Source of the DNA: Fusobacteriaceae bacterium
Lineage (GTDB): Bacteria > Fusobacteriota > Fusobacteriia > Fusobacteriales > Fusobacteriaceae
Assembly: GCA_016938425.1 (NCBI GenBank)
Contig: JAFGUR010000289.1
Span: 1-19,443, forward strand
Length of the DNA: 19,443 bases
Direction: 5' to 3'
Position numbers and translations under genes: made by a program. Shown one piece after another: positions 8,729-15,999 of this stretch. A model generated the notes under the pieces. That model searched no databases and was not told where the DNA came from. It saw only the letters and a program-made list of their open reading frames with translations. Within the stretch, counting starts at the first letter, position 1; each line of letters begins with the position of its first letter.

Positions 8729-9397
8729 ATGAAGTTATTCATGAAGTACATATCTTTGTTACTTTTTTTTATATTGCTAGGTTTTCTTTATTTAGATTTT
8801 TTGAAAAATGATTACTTTAAAGTAAAGGATGTTAAGGTAGAAGGTGGTATTATTTTATTAGATGGAGAAATCCACAATGCTTTATTAACATTGAAAGGCA
8901 AAAATATTTGGAGTTTAGATACAAAAAATCTAGAGAATCAATTAAAAAAAGATGTTAGAATAAAGAATATAAAAATAGAGAGAGTACTTCCATCAAAATT
9001 AAAAATATCTATAGAAGAAGAAAAACCATATATAAAAGTGAAAAAAGGCGAAAAAATTTTAGTGGCCAATGAAAATGGAGAAATTTTTTCTTTTTCTAAA
9101 GAACTTGCATACAGTAATTTAATAATAGTTGATGGTTCCCAAGAAGCAATTTTAAAAGAAAATTTAAAAGTTTTAAAAGCAATTGAGGATAAAGAATTAT
9201 TAAGTTTTATTTCAGAGATTTATTCGAAAAATAAAGAAGTAAGATTAATGCTAAATGATGGTATATACATAAAAACAGATGAAACAGTTGATAAATCTAG
9301 ATATGAAACTGCGAAAAAAGTTTATAAAAAACTAAAAAATGAAGGAAAAGAATTTAGCTATATTGATATAAGGTTTGAGGACTATATTGTAAAATAG
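8729..9397 (+). CDS. ftsQ: Cell division protein FtsQ/DivIB
   Basis: Bitopic divisome protein that links early cytoplasmic and later periplasmic division proteins. The 222-residue product has a short cytoplasmic start, one membrane segment at about 8-25, then a POTRA-like domain beginning with FKVKDVKVEG (about 31-40) with the typical ENQLKKDVRIKNIKIERVLPS-type pattern, followed by a beta domain of FtsQ type. The sequence is weakly conserved, as is usual for this family, so the call rests on length, topology, the POTRA pattern and position between ddl and ftsA. The ATG follows AAGGAG (8718-8723). It is preceded by its own promoter and lies 17 bases before ftsA. Confidence 0.85.
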   Translation: MKLFMKYISLLLFFILLGFLYLDFLKNDYFKVKDVKVEGGIILLDGEIHNALLTLKGKNIWSLDTKNLENQLKKDVRIKNIKIERVLPSKLKISIEEEKPYIKVKKGEKILVANENGEIFSFSKELAYSNLIIVDGSQEAILKENLKVLKAIEDKELLSFISEIYSKNKEVRLMLNDGIYIKTDETVDKSRYETAKKVYKKLKNEGKEFSYIDIRFEDYIVK

Positions 9398-9414
9398 CTG
9401 TAAGGGGGAAGTTA

Positions 9415-10743
9415 ATGAGGAATAACATTGCTGTAGCAATTGATATTGGTACTACAAAAATATATGTTGTTATTGCAGAAGTTGATTCTGAGACTGGAAG
9501 GTTTCAGGTACTTGGATACGGGACAAGTACGTCTTCTGGGCTAAAGAAGGGATTAGTTGTTGATGTTGAACAAACTTCTAGAGATATAAAAAGAGCAGTA
9601 AGAAAAGCAGAAGAAATGGCTTTAATAAAGGTTGAAAAGGCATTTATTGGGATATCAGGTAAACACATACAGTCATCTTTACAGCATATTGATATATTTT
9701 TAGGTGAGGATCTTAGAGATATAACAGAAGATGATTATCAAGATTTGATTCAAAATGCAATAGAAAGAAAAGTTACAAGAGATACTGCGCTAATTCATCA
9801 AATTGCTTATAATTTTAAAATAGATGGAGGAAGTGTAGTAAAAAATCCTGTGGGTAGAAGAGGAAGAAAGATGGAAGCAGATGTTCATCTTATAACAGGA
9901 GCAGATAAAGAAATAAAAGCTTTAAAAAATACACTACAAAGATTAGATATAGATGTAGAGGAAGTTGTTTTAGAACCATATGCTTCAGCAAAAGCAGTAT
10001 TAACAACAAGTGAAAAAAGATTTGGAACTGTGATAGTTGATATGGGTGGAGGAACTACTGATATATGCATTTATAGGAATGAAACATTAATTTATTCAGC
10101 AGTTATTCCAGCAGGGGGAGAACACTATACAAATGATATAGCTTATTGTTTAAACCTTGATTTAGAAACAGCTGAAAAATTAAAAAAAGATTTTAGTAGT
10201 TTTGATGAAAGAGATATTAATAATGAAAAAGATGCAGTTCAAATTCATATAAAAAATACAAATGAAAAGAAGACAATTGAATTATCAGAGCTAAAAGAAA
10301 TTATTGATTCAAGAACAGATGATATTTTAGAATTAATTGGTGAAAAAATTTCTGAATCTGGTTTTGCAGAATATATTTCAAATGGATTAGTATTTACTGG
10401 TGGAGCATCTCAAATAGCAGGATTAAAAGAGAGAGCAGAAAGTTATTTTAATTTTACGATAAAAATAGGAATACCGATAAGAACCATTGGGCTTATGGAA
10501 GAAATGAATAGACCTGAAAATTCTACTGGTATAGGACTTTTAATTTATGCAGTAGAACAAGAAGTAGACAGAAGAACAGAGCAAACAAAATATGTACAAC
10601 CGCAACAAACATCACAAACTCAACAGGCCAAAGATACTGTTGTAGAGAAAAAAGAGGAAAAAAATCATGGGAATGAAGAAAAAGAAGTGGTTGTTGAACC
10701 GTTCTCAGAAAAATTTAGAAGATACCTTAAAAAACTCTTCTAA
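9415..10743 (+). CDS. ftsA: Cell division protein FtsA
   Basis: Actin-like ATPase that tethers FtsZ filaments to the cytoplasmic membrane and recruits later divisome proteins. The 442-residue protein has the phosphate-1 motif AIDIGTTKIYVVI (8-20), the SHS2/1C region including GLKKGLVVDVE, the phosphate-2 motif VIVDMGGGTTDI (206-217), the adenosine motif VFTGGASQIAGL (326-337), a Gln-rich linker (about 394-405), and a C-terminal amphipathic helix PFSEKFRRYLKKLF (429-442) that would insert in the membrane. That intact helix shows that the stop at 10741-10743 is the real end. The ribosome site AAGGGGG (9402-9408) precedes the ATG. Confidence 0.96.
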   Translation: MRNNIAVAIDIGTTKIYVVIAEVDSETGRFQVLGYGTSTSSGLKKGLVVDVEQTSRDIKRAVRKAEEMALIKVEKAFIGISGKHIQSSLQHIDIFLGEDLRDITEDDYQDLIQNAIERKVTRDTALIHQIAYNFKIDGGSVVKNPVGRRGRKMEADVHLITGADKEIKALKNTLQRLDIDVEEVVLEPYASAKAVLTTSEKRFGTVIVDMGGGTTDICIYRNETLIYSAVIPAGGEHYTNDIAYCLNLDLETAEKLKKDFSSFDERDINNEKDAVQIHIKNTNEKKTIELSELKEIIDSRTDDILELIGEKISESGFAEYISNGLVFTGGASQIAGLKERAESYFNFTIKIGIPIRTIGLMEEMNRPENSTGIGLLIYAVEQEVDRRTEQTKYVQPQQTSQTQQAKDTVVEKKEEKNHGNEEKEVVVEPFSEKFRRYLKKLF

Positions 10744-10900
10744 AATACAGAAAAGTGATAGTTTAGGTGAAACAGTTGAAAAAAAAGTAGAAATGAAACA
10801 AGTAAAATTAGATGAAGTAGAACTATCTTTTGAAAATAAAAAGGTGCTAAAGGTAGAAATAGAACAAACTGCAAAAGAAGAAATTATCAAGGAGGAAATA
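10744..10900 (+). other. Coding-like gap between ftsA and ftsZ, open in the ftsZ frame
   Basis: These 157 bases separate the ftsA stop from the best ftsZ start. They contain no stop codon in the ftsZ frame and are rich in GAA, AAA and GTA codons, giving a Lys/Glu/Val-rich peptide (for example VEMKQVKLDEVELSF). The open frame extends back to an ATG at 10667 inside ftsA, which has a possible GAGG site at 10654-10657, and includes another ATG at 10793 without a clear site. The region could be an N-terminal extension of FtsZ, a remnant of one, or an untranslated purine-rich spacer. Confidence 0.5.
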
Positions 10901-11992
10901 ATGCAGAATACTCAATTTGACGATATCAAAGTAAAAATAAAAGTATTTGGAGTTGGTGGAGCAGGAGGTAATGCTATTAATGACATGATAAAAAGTGGAA
11001 TTAGTGGTGTGACTTTTATTGCAGCAAATACAGATAATCAAGACTTAAATAAATCTTTAGCAGATATAAAAATTAGATTAGGAGTTCAGCTAACAAAAGG
11101 ATTGGGAGCAGGAGCTAATCCAGAAGTTGGAAGAAAAGCTGCTGAAGAGAGTTCAGAAGATATAAAACAAATACTTCAAGATACAAATATGTTATTTATA
11201 ACTGCTGGAATGGGTGGAGGAACAGGAACAGGAGCTGCACCAGCAATAGCAGAAATGGCAAGGGAAATGGGAATATTAACAGTTGGTATAGTTACTAAGC
11301 CTTTTGGGTTTGAAGGTAAAAAAAGACAAGCAAATGCTGAGTTAGGTATAGATAATTTACAAAAAACAGTTGATACTTTAGTAATTATTCCAAATGATAA
11401 ATTGTTTGCATTGCCAAATAAAGAAATAACAATGTTAAATGCTTTTGAAGAAGCAAATAATGTACTTAAAATAGGTGTTAAAGGTATAACAGAAGTAATG
11501 ACAAGACAAGGATATATTAACCTTGATTTTGCTGATGTAAGAACAGTAATGGCTGATTCTGGAGTAGCTATGTTAGGATTTGGAGAAGCAGAAGGTGAAG
11601 GAAGAGCAGCAGCAGCAGCAGAAATGGCACTTTCAAATCCTTTATTAGAAAAATCTATAGAGGGCGCTTCAAGAATTATATTAAATATAACAGCAGGAAG
11701 AGATTTCCAATTGGCAGAAGCTTACAAAATTTCTGATATAGTAAAAGAAGCAACAGGAAAAACAGCTGATGAGGTGATGTTTGGAGCAGTTGTGGATGAT
11801 ACCATGGAAAATGTAATTAGATTAACATTAGTTGCTACAGATTTTAATGAATATGAAGAAACTAAACAAGTAAGACATGAAGAAAATAAAAAAGAAGAGA
11901 TAAATAAAGCGGTAAAAGCTACTAGAGAATCTCAACATTTTGGGGAAGCAGATGACTTAGATGTTCCAGCTTTCATAAGAAGAAAAAAATAA
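10901..11992 (+). CDS. ftsZ: Cell division protein FtsZ
   Basis: Tubulin-like GTPase that forms the Z-ring. From ATG 10901 the product is 363 residues, the usual length. Seen are KVFGVGGAGGNAIN (14-27), the tubulin signature GGGTGTG (105-111), VTKPFGFEG, the catalytic T7-loop NLDFADV (207-213), a charged variable linker from about 317, and the C-terminal conserved peptide LDVPAFIRRKK (353-363) that binds FtsA and other partners. I chose 10901 because AAGGAGG (10889-10895) lies five bases upstream and the product then begins just before the GTPase fold, as in other FtsZ proteins. A longer in-frame version from 10667 would add 78 residues of Lys/Glu-rich sequence and overlap ftsA by 77 bases. 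Confidence 0.95.
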   Translation: MQNTQFDDIKVKIKVFGVGGAGGNAINDMIKSGISGVTFIAANTDNQDLNKSLADIKIRLGVQLTKGLGAGANPEVGRKAAEESSEDIKQILQDTNMLFITAGMGGGTGTGAAPAIAEMAREMGILTVGIVTKPFGFEGKKRQANAELGIDNLQKTVDTLVIIPNDKLFALPNKEITMLNAFEEANNVLKIGVKGITEVMTRQGYINLDFADVRTVMADSGVAMLGFGEAEGEGRAAAAAEMALSNPLLEKSIEGASRIILNITAGRDFQLAEAYKISDIVKEATGKTADEVMFGAVVDDTMENVIRLTLVATDFNEYEETKQVRHEENKKEEINKAVKATRESQHFGEADDLDVPAFIRRKK

Positions 11993-11995
11993 CTC

Positions 11996-12024
11996 TTGAA
12001 AATATTCAAGTTTTATGATAGAAT
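11996..12024 (+). promoter_or_regulatory. Extended -10 promoter of rpsF-ssb-rpsR
   Basis: TTGAAA (11996-12001) and TAGAAT (12019-12024) are 17 bases apart, and TGA (12016-12018) gives an extended -10. The -35 begins only four bases after the ftsZ stop. Transcription would start near 12030, just where a candidate leader hairpin begins. A 6-base inverted repeat (11995-12000 with 12005-12010) overlaps the -35 region; with only a short TTTTA tail it is too weak to call a terminator. Confidence 0.68.
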
Positions 12025-12029
12025 TAAAA

Positions 12030-12073
12030 GCCCTGTTTGAATAAATATATTATTCAGGCAAAATACCAGAGGG
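12030..12073 (+). promoter_or_regulatory. Candidate structured leader of rpsF (possible S6:S18 autoregulatory site)
   Basis: Directly after the predicted start site lies a perfect 7-base inverted repeat, TGAATAA (12038-12044) with TTATTCA (12050-12056) around a five-base loop. An outer GCC (12030-12032) can pair with GGC (12057-12059), leaving CTGTT as a one-sided bulge. CCCT (12031-12034) could instead pair with AGGG (12070-12073) at the ribosome site. In many bacteria the S6:S18 complex binds a bulged hairpin in its own mRNA leader, usually with a CCG bulge. That exact trinucleotide is not present here, so this is a candidate only. Confidence 0.35.
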
Positions 12074-12087
12074 AGGAGGACAAATTG

Positions 12088-12375
12088 ATGAAGAAATATG
12101 AATTAATGTACATTTTATTTCCTACTTTAACTGAAGAGGAAAGAAATGCAACAATTTCATCAGTTGAAGAAACTTTAAAAGCAGTAAAAGCAAACATTTT
12201 AACTACAGACAAATGGGGAGAAAGAAAATTAGCTTACCCAATTGAGAAAAAAGAAACTGGTTTTTATGTTTTAACGACTTTTGAAGTTGAAGGAACTGAA
12301 TTAGTTAATGTTGAAAAAAAATTAAACATTAACGAGCAATTAATGAGATATATTATTGTTAAAAAAACTAAATAA
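12088..12375 (+). CDS. rpsF: 30S ribosomal protein S6
   Basis: Small-subunit protein that binds 16S rRNA with S18 on the platform. The 95-residue product starts MKKYELMYIL and shows the S6 pattern of a ferredoxin-like fold, with WGERKLAYPI in the middle and QLMRYIIVK near the end, all family hallmarks. I chose ATG 12088 because GGGAGGAGGA (12071-12080) lies seven bases upstream and the protein then begins exactly as S6 does. An in-frame TTG at 12037 would add 17 residues, run through the leader hairpin and has no ribosome site. It is the first gene of the conserved rpsF-ssb-rpsR operon, 19 bases before ssb. Confidence 0.97.
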   Translation: MKKYELMYILFPTLTEEERNATISSVEETLKAVKANILTTDKWGERKLAYPIEKKETGFYVLTTFEVEGTELVNVEKKLNINEQLMRYIIVKKTK

Positions 12376-12394
12376 TCTTAGGAGTTGGTGATAC

Positions 12395-12805
12395 ATGTCA
12401 ATGAACTTAGTAGTACTAACAGGAAGACTAACTAGAGATCCAGAACTTAAATATAGTGCTAGTGGGACAGCATATTGCAGATTTTCATTAGCTGTAAATA
12501 GAGCTTTTCAAAAAGATCAAACAGATTTTATTAACTGTGTTGCTTTTGGAAAAACAGCTGAACTAGTAGGTGAATATTTAAGAAAAGGTAGATTGGCTGG
12601 AGTTCAAGGTAGAATTCAAACAGATGTATTTGAATCTAATGGAGAGAAAAAATACAACACTTCAGTAAGTGTTGAAAAAATAGAGTTTCTTGAGAGTAAA
12701 GGAAACTCAGAACCTAGTTTTGAAAAAGCAACTGGTAAGACTGCTGAAACAAATGAACCAACGTCTAGTATTGATTTTGATGATGAAGAAGAATTTCCGT
12801 TTTAA
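12395..12805 (+). CDS. ssb: Single-stranded DNA-binding protein
   Basis: Tetrameric OB-fold protein that coats single-stranded DNA in replication, repair and recombination. The 136-residue product starts MSMNLVVLTGRLTRDPELKY, has FINCVAFGKTAELV and VQGRIQTDVFE in the OB fold (about residues 1-105), then a short linker and the acidic C-terminal tip DDEEEFPF that docks partner proteins. The tip shows the gene is intact. The ATG at 12395 lies 10 bases after GGAG (12381-12384). A second ATG two codons later (12401) is less well placed. Its position between rpsF and rpsR is the common bacterial arrangement. Confidence 0.97.
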   Translation: MSMNLVVLTGRLTRDPELKYSASGTAYCRFSLAVNRAFQKDQTDFINCVAFGKTAELVGEYLRKGRLAGVQGRIQTDVFESNGEKKYNTSVSVEKIEFLESKGNSEPSFEKATGKTAETNEPTSSIDFDDEEEFPF

Positions 12806-12825
12806 TTTTAGGAGGTGACAAGGTC

Positions 12826-13056
12826 ATGAATAACGATATCAAAAGAAGAAGAAAAAGAAGTAAATTGAGAGTTAAAGCTGAAGAAATTGATTATAAAAAT
12901 GTTGAATTATTAAAAAGATTTTTATCAGATAAAGGTAGAATAAACCCAGCTAGAGTTACTGGAGCTGATGCTAAACTACAAAGAAAAATAACAAGAGCAA
13001 TTAAAAGAGCTAGAAACATTGCTTTATTACCATATACAAGAAGAACTTCAAGATAA
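12826..13056 (+). CDS. rpsR: 30S ribosomal protein S18
   Basis: Small basic ribosomal protein that forms a complex with S6 on the 30S platform. The 76-residue length is typical. Family patterns include IDYKNVELLKRFLSDKGRI and the C-terminal LQRKITRAIKRARNIALLPY. The ribosome site AGGAGGTGA (12810-12818) is a long match to the 16S rRNA 3' end, as expected for a highly expressed gene, and sits seven bases before the ATG. The stop codon lies inside the stem of the following terminator, so the operon ends immediately after this gene. Confidence 0.97.
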   Translation: MNNDIKRRRKRSKLRVKAEEIDYKNVELLKRFLSDKGRINPARVTGADAKLQRKITRAIKRARNIALLPYTRRTSR

Positions 13057-13084
13057 GCTGTTGAAAAACAGCTTATTTTTTTTT
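13053..13084 (+). terminator. Intrinsic terminator of rpsF-ssb-rpsR
   Basis: A perfect 10-base stem, ATAAGCTGTT (13053-13062) with AACAGCTTAT (13067-13076), closes a GAAA tetraloop and runs into an uninterrupted T-tract ending at 13084. The TAA stop of rpsR (13054-13056) is part of the stem. This is the only clear intrinsic terminator in the window. Confidence 0.93.
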
Positions 13085-13150
13085 ATGTGAAGAAATATAC
13101 TTGAGTTTCACATATGGAAAATATAAAAATAATAAGGTAGACTTTATTAA
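13085..13150 (+). promoter_or_regulatory. rnf operon control region with a widely spaced inverted repeat
   Basis: The terminator before and the rnfC ribosome site after place the rnf promoter here, but no box pair is convincing. TTGAGT (13101-13106) with TATAAA (13122-13127) has only 15 bases between, and TGGAAA (13115-13120) with TAGACT (13138-13143) matches weakly at 17. The clearest structure is ATGTGAA (13085-13091) inverted as TTCACAT (13107-13113) across 15 bases. The half-sites resemble those of the redox repressor Rex, but the spacing is about one helical turn too wide. Confidence 0.4.
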
Positions 13151-13180
13151 ATGAGTCTTACAAAAATAAAGGAGGTTCAA

Positions 13181-14497
13181 ATGTCTTTGTTTAAATTTAA
13201 AGGGGGAATTCATCCGCCAGAAAACAAAAAAATTACTGAAAATTTAGAGATTGAGAATTTTAAAACTCCCAAATTTATTTATTTACCAATGCTTCAGCAT
13301 ATCGGAACACCTTGTGAGCCTGTGGTTAAAATAGGTGATAGAGTTTTAAAGGGTCAAATTATTGGAGAAGTAACAGGAAACATGTCAGTACCAATTCATT
13401 CGCCTATTAGTGGAATAGTAAAAAATATAGACATATTACCTTTTACATTAAGAGGAAAAGTTTTAACAGTAGTAATAGAAAATGATTTTCAAGATGAATG
13501 GATACAAAGAGAAGGGATTAAAAATTATAAAGAAAAAAGCAAAGAAGAGTTAATTAATAAAATTCGTAACTGTGGTGTAGTTGGACTAGGAGGAGCATTA
13601 TTTCCAACACATATAAAATTAAATGTTCCTCAAGAAAAAAAAATTGAATATATTATCATAAATGCTTCAGAATGCGAGCCATATTTAAATAGTGATAATA
13701 GATTATCTATTGAAAAAGCAAAAGAAATTGTGGTAGGAATAGAAATAGCTATGCATATTTTAGGTGTTAATAAAGTCTTTATTGGAATAGAGGATAATAA
13801 AGGGGAAGCAATAAAAGAATTTGAGAATGAATTAAAAAATAAGAAGAACATAGAGTTGGCAATTTTGGAAACAAAATATCCTCAAGGAGGAGAAAAACAA
13901 CTTATTAAAGCAATATTAAATAAACAAGTTCCTTTTGGTAAGTTACCTTTAGATTATGAAGTTGTTGTTTTAAACGTAACTACAGCTTATTGGATATACA
14001 ATTCTGTCATAAATGGGTATCCTTTAATAGAAGAGATAATTACAGTAACAGGAGAAGCTGTAAAAAAACCAAAAAATTATAGAGTATTAATAGGAACATT
14101 ATTTCAAGAAATTTTAGATGAAACTCAAACAGATAGAATTCTTGTAGATAGACTGATTTCTGGTGGACCAATGATGGGAATTGCTCAATATACTGAAAAT
14201 ATTCCTGTTATAAAAGGAACTTCAGGGATTCTTGCATTAACAAAAGAGGAGACACAAAAATATAAAAGAAATAATTGTATAAGTTGTGGAAAGTGTGTAG
14301 AAGTGTGTCCTATGGGATTAGAGCCATTATTATTTGCAAAATTTGCTCAATTTGAAAAATGGAATGAAATAAAGGAGCATAATTTGTTGGAATGTATAGA
14401 ATGTGGAAGTTGTCAATATGTATGTCCATCAAATAGGCCTTTGGTAGAAGGAATTAGAATAGGAAAAGCAAAAATCAGAAGTATGTCATTAAAATAG
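13181..14497 (+). CDS. rnfC: Rnf complex subunit RnfC (NADH-binding, iron-sulfur)
   Basis: Peripheral cytoplasmic subunit of the ferredoxin:NAD+ oxidoreductase that carries the NAD(H)/FMN site. The 438-residue protein starts MSLFKFKGGIHPPENK, typical of RnfC. It has the flavin/NADH-site motif GLGGALFPTHIK (135-146), NASECEPYL (161-169) and YPQGGEKQL (233-241). Two ferredoxin-type [4Fe-4S] motifs follow: C366, C369, C372, C376 and C405, C408, C411, C415. It lacks the long Ala-rich tail of the E. coli homologue, so it is of the short clostridial type. I chose ATG 13181 over ATG 13151 because AAAGGAGGTT (13168-13177) directly precedes it and the shorter N-terminus matches the family. It is the first gene of rnfCDGEAB. 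Confidence 0.95.
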   Translation: MSLFKFKGGIHPPENKKITENLEIENFKTPKFIYLPMLQHIGTPCEPVVKIGDRVLKGQIIGEVTGNMSVPIHSPISGIVKNIDILPFTLRGKVLTVVIENDFQDEWIQREGIKNYKEKSKEELINKIRNCGVVGLGGALFPTHIKLNVPQEKKIEYIIINASECEPYLNSDNRLSIEKAKEIVVGIEIAMHILGVNKVFIGIEDNKGEAIKEFENELKNKKNIELAILETKYPQGGEKQLIKAILNKQVPFGKLPLDYEVVVLNVTTAYWIYNSVINGYPLIEEIITVTGEAVKKPKNYRVLIGTLFQEILDETQTDRILVDRLISGGPMMGIAQYTENIPVIKGTSGILALTKEETQKYKRNNCISCGKCVEVCPMGLEPLLFAKFAQFEKWNEIKEHNLLECIECGSCQYVCPSNRPLVEGIRIGKAKIRSMSLK

Positions 14498-14506
14498 GAG
14501 GAAACA

Positions 14507-15466
14507 ATGGAAAAGTTATACAAAATGGGTTCATCGCCTCATATCAGAACAAATGTTAATGTTAAAAATATAATGTATGATGTAATAATAGCATTAGTTC
14601 CTGCAATAATTATGAGTATTTATTTTTTTGGAATTAGGAGTCTATTTATAATAGCACTTTCAGTTTTAACTTGTATAGGAACAGAATATGGCTGTAATAA
14701 ATACATGAAAAAAGAAGAAAGTCATTTAGATGGAAGTGCAGTAATAACAGGAATATTATTTGCTTTTTTATTGCCATCATCTATTTCTTATCTTTTAGTA
14801 ATTTTAGGTTCCTTTATAAGTATCTTTATAGGAAAAGTTATTTTTGGAGGATTAGGGCATAATATATTTAATCCAGCTATATTAGGAAGAATATTCTTAA
14901 TGATAAGTTATCCTGTAGATATGACTAATTGGCCACTAGCAAAACTAACAGAAGGTGTTAGTAAAATTAGCACTGATGGAGTTACAGGAGCAACAGTATT
15001 AGCTTTGTTAAAAAAAGGTGAAAGTTTAACAGATATAATGAATAATCCAATTTTTGATTTATTAATAGGGAAAAAAGGTGGTTCTTTGGGAGAAACATCA
15101 GTATTAGCATTATTATTAGGTGGAATATTTTTGATTTATAAGAAACATATTGATTATAAAGTTCCACTAACTATTTTTGGATTAGTTTTTCTTATTTGCT
15201 TAGGAGTTGGCGTTAATCCTTTATATCACGTTTTATCAGGGGGTCTAGTATTAGGAGCATTTTTTATGGCAACAGATATGGTTACAACTCCTTATTCTTC
15301 TAAAGGGAAAATTATATTTGCAATAGGAGTTGCAGCAATAACAATGTTAATAAGAATAAAAGGTTCTTATCCAGAGGGAGTAGCTTTTTCAATTCTTATT
15401 ATGAATGGAATAACACCATTAATTAATAAATATATAAAGCCTAAAAGATTTAGTGAGGTAAAATAA
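14507..15466 (+). CDS. rnfD: Rnf complex subunit RnfD (membrane flavoprotein)
   Basis: Integral membrane subunit related to NqrB, thought to carry covalent FMN and to take part in ion translocation. The 319-residue protein has about eight or more hydrophobic segments, the early SSPHIR motif, HLDGSAVITGILFAFLLP (73-90), GHNIFNPAILGRIF (117-130), and the flavinylation motif DGVTGAT (157-163) with T163 as the expected FMN-bearing residue. FFMATDMVTTPYS near the C-terminal part is also typical. The ribosome site AGGAGG (14496-14501) overlaps the rnfC stop. Its TAA shares one base with the rnfG ATG (TAATG), pointing to coupled translation. An ApbE flavin transferase would be needed but is not in this window. 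Confidence 0.95.
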   Translation: MEKLYKMGSSPHIRTNVNVKNIMYDVIIALVPAIIMSIYFFGIRSLFIIALSVLTCIGTEYGCNKYMKKEESHLDGSAVITGILFAFLLPSSISYLLVILGSFISIFIGKVIFGGLGHNIFNPAILGRIFLMISYPVDMTNWPLAKLTEGVSKISTDGVTGATVLALLKKGESLTDIMNNPIFDLLIGKKGGSLGETSVLALLLGGIFLIYKKHIDYKVPLTIFGLVFLICLGVGVNPLYHVLSGGLVLGAFFMATDMVTTPYSSKGKIIFAIGVAAITMLIRIKGSYPEGVAFSILIMNGITPLINKYIKPKRFSEVK

Positions 15467-15999
15467 TGAAAAATTATATTAAATTTGGAATTGTTCTATT
15501 TTTGATAGCAAGTATTTCATCAGGGATTTTAAGTTATGTAAATAATTTGACTAAACCAATTATTAAAGAGAGAGATGAGTCATCAGAAAAAGAAGCAAGA
15601 AAAGAAGTGTACGTTAATGCAGATAAGTTTGAGGATAACAAAGCTATAATAGAGGGAAATTACATATTTATTCCAGCTTATAAAGGGACTGAATTATTAG
15701 GATATGTTGTAAAAGGAATTGGCCAAGGATATGGCGGAGAAATAAGTCTTATTATTGGAATTAGTAAAGAGGGAAAATTAGAAGGTCTTAAAATAATTAG
15801 TGCAAAAGAAACTCCTGGATTGGGAGATAAAATATTTAATGAGGACTGGCAAAAAACTTGGAAGGGAAGAGATAAAGCTTACGAATTTAAGGTTGGAGTT
15901 GATTCTTTTGCAGGAGCAACAATATCTCCTAGAGGAGTATATACTGAAATTATGAATATTTTAAATATTTATGAAGAGAAGGTGAAAAAGAATGGCTAA
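15466..15999 (+). CDS. rnfG: Rnf complex subunit RnfG (flavoprotein)
   Basis: NqrC-like subunit with one N-terminal membrane anchor (about 5-24) and an outward-facing FMN-binding domain. The 177-residue protein carries the ApbE recognition motif DSFAGATIS (146-154) in which T152 is the predicted covalent FMN site. The residue before GAT is Ala (A149) where Ser is common, but Ala is tolerated in the DxxxGAT pattern. GYGGEISLIIGI and KETPGLGDKI are further family motifs. The start is fused to the rnfD stop (TAATG), with GAGG at 15455-15458. The end overlaps rnfE by 8 bases, so rnfD-rnfG-rnfE are probably translated in a coupled series. Confidence 0.94.
   Translation: MKNYIKFGIVLFLIASISSGILSYVNNLTKPIIKERDESSEKEARKEVYVNADKFEDNKAIIEGNYIFIPAYKGTELLGYVVKGIGQGYGGEISLIIGISKEGKLEGLKIISAKETPGLGDKIFNEDWQKTWKGRDKAYEFKVGVDSFAGATISPRGVYTEIMNILNIYEEKVKKNG

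Noticed and set aside
11995..12014. CTTGAA/TTCAAG hairpin after ftsZ as a terminator
   Set aside because: The stem has six base pairs, mostly A-T, and only a short T run; it overlaps a much better promoter for rpsF.
12037..12087. Longer rpsF start at TTG 12037
   Set aside because: No ribosome site, runs through the leader hairpin, and adds residues not found in S6.
13151..13180. Longer rnfC start at ATG 13151
   Set aside because: The strong AGGAGG site sits just before ATG 13181, and the shorter N-terminus matches RnfC.
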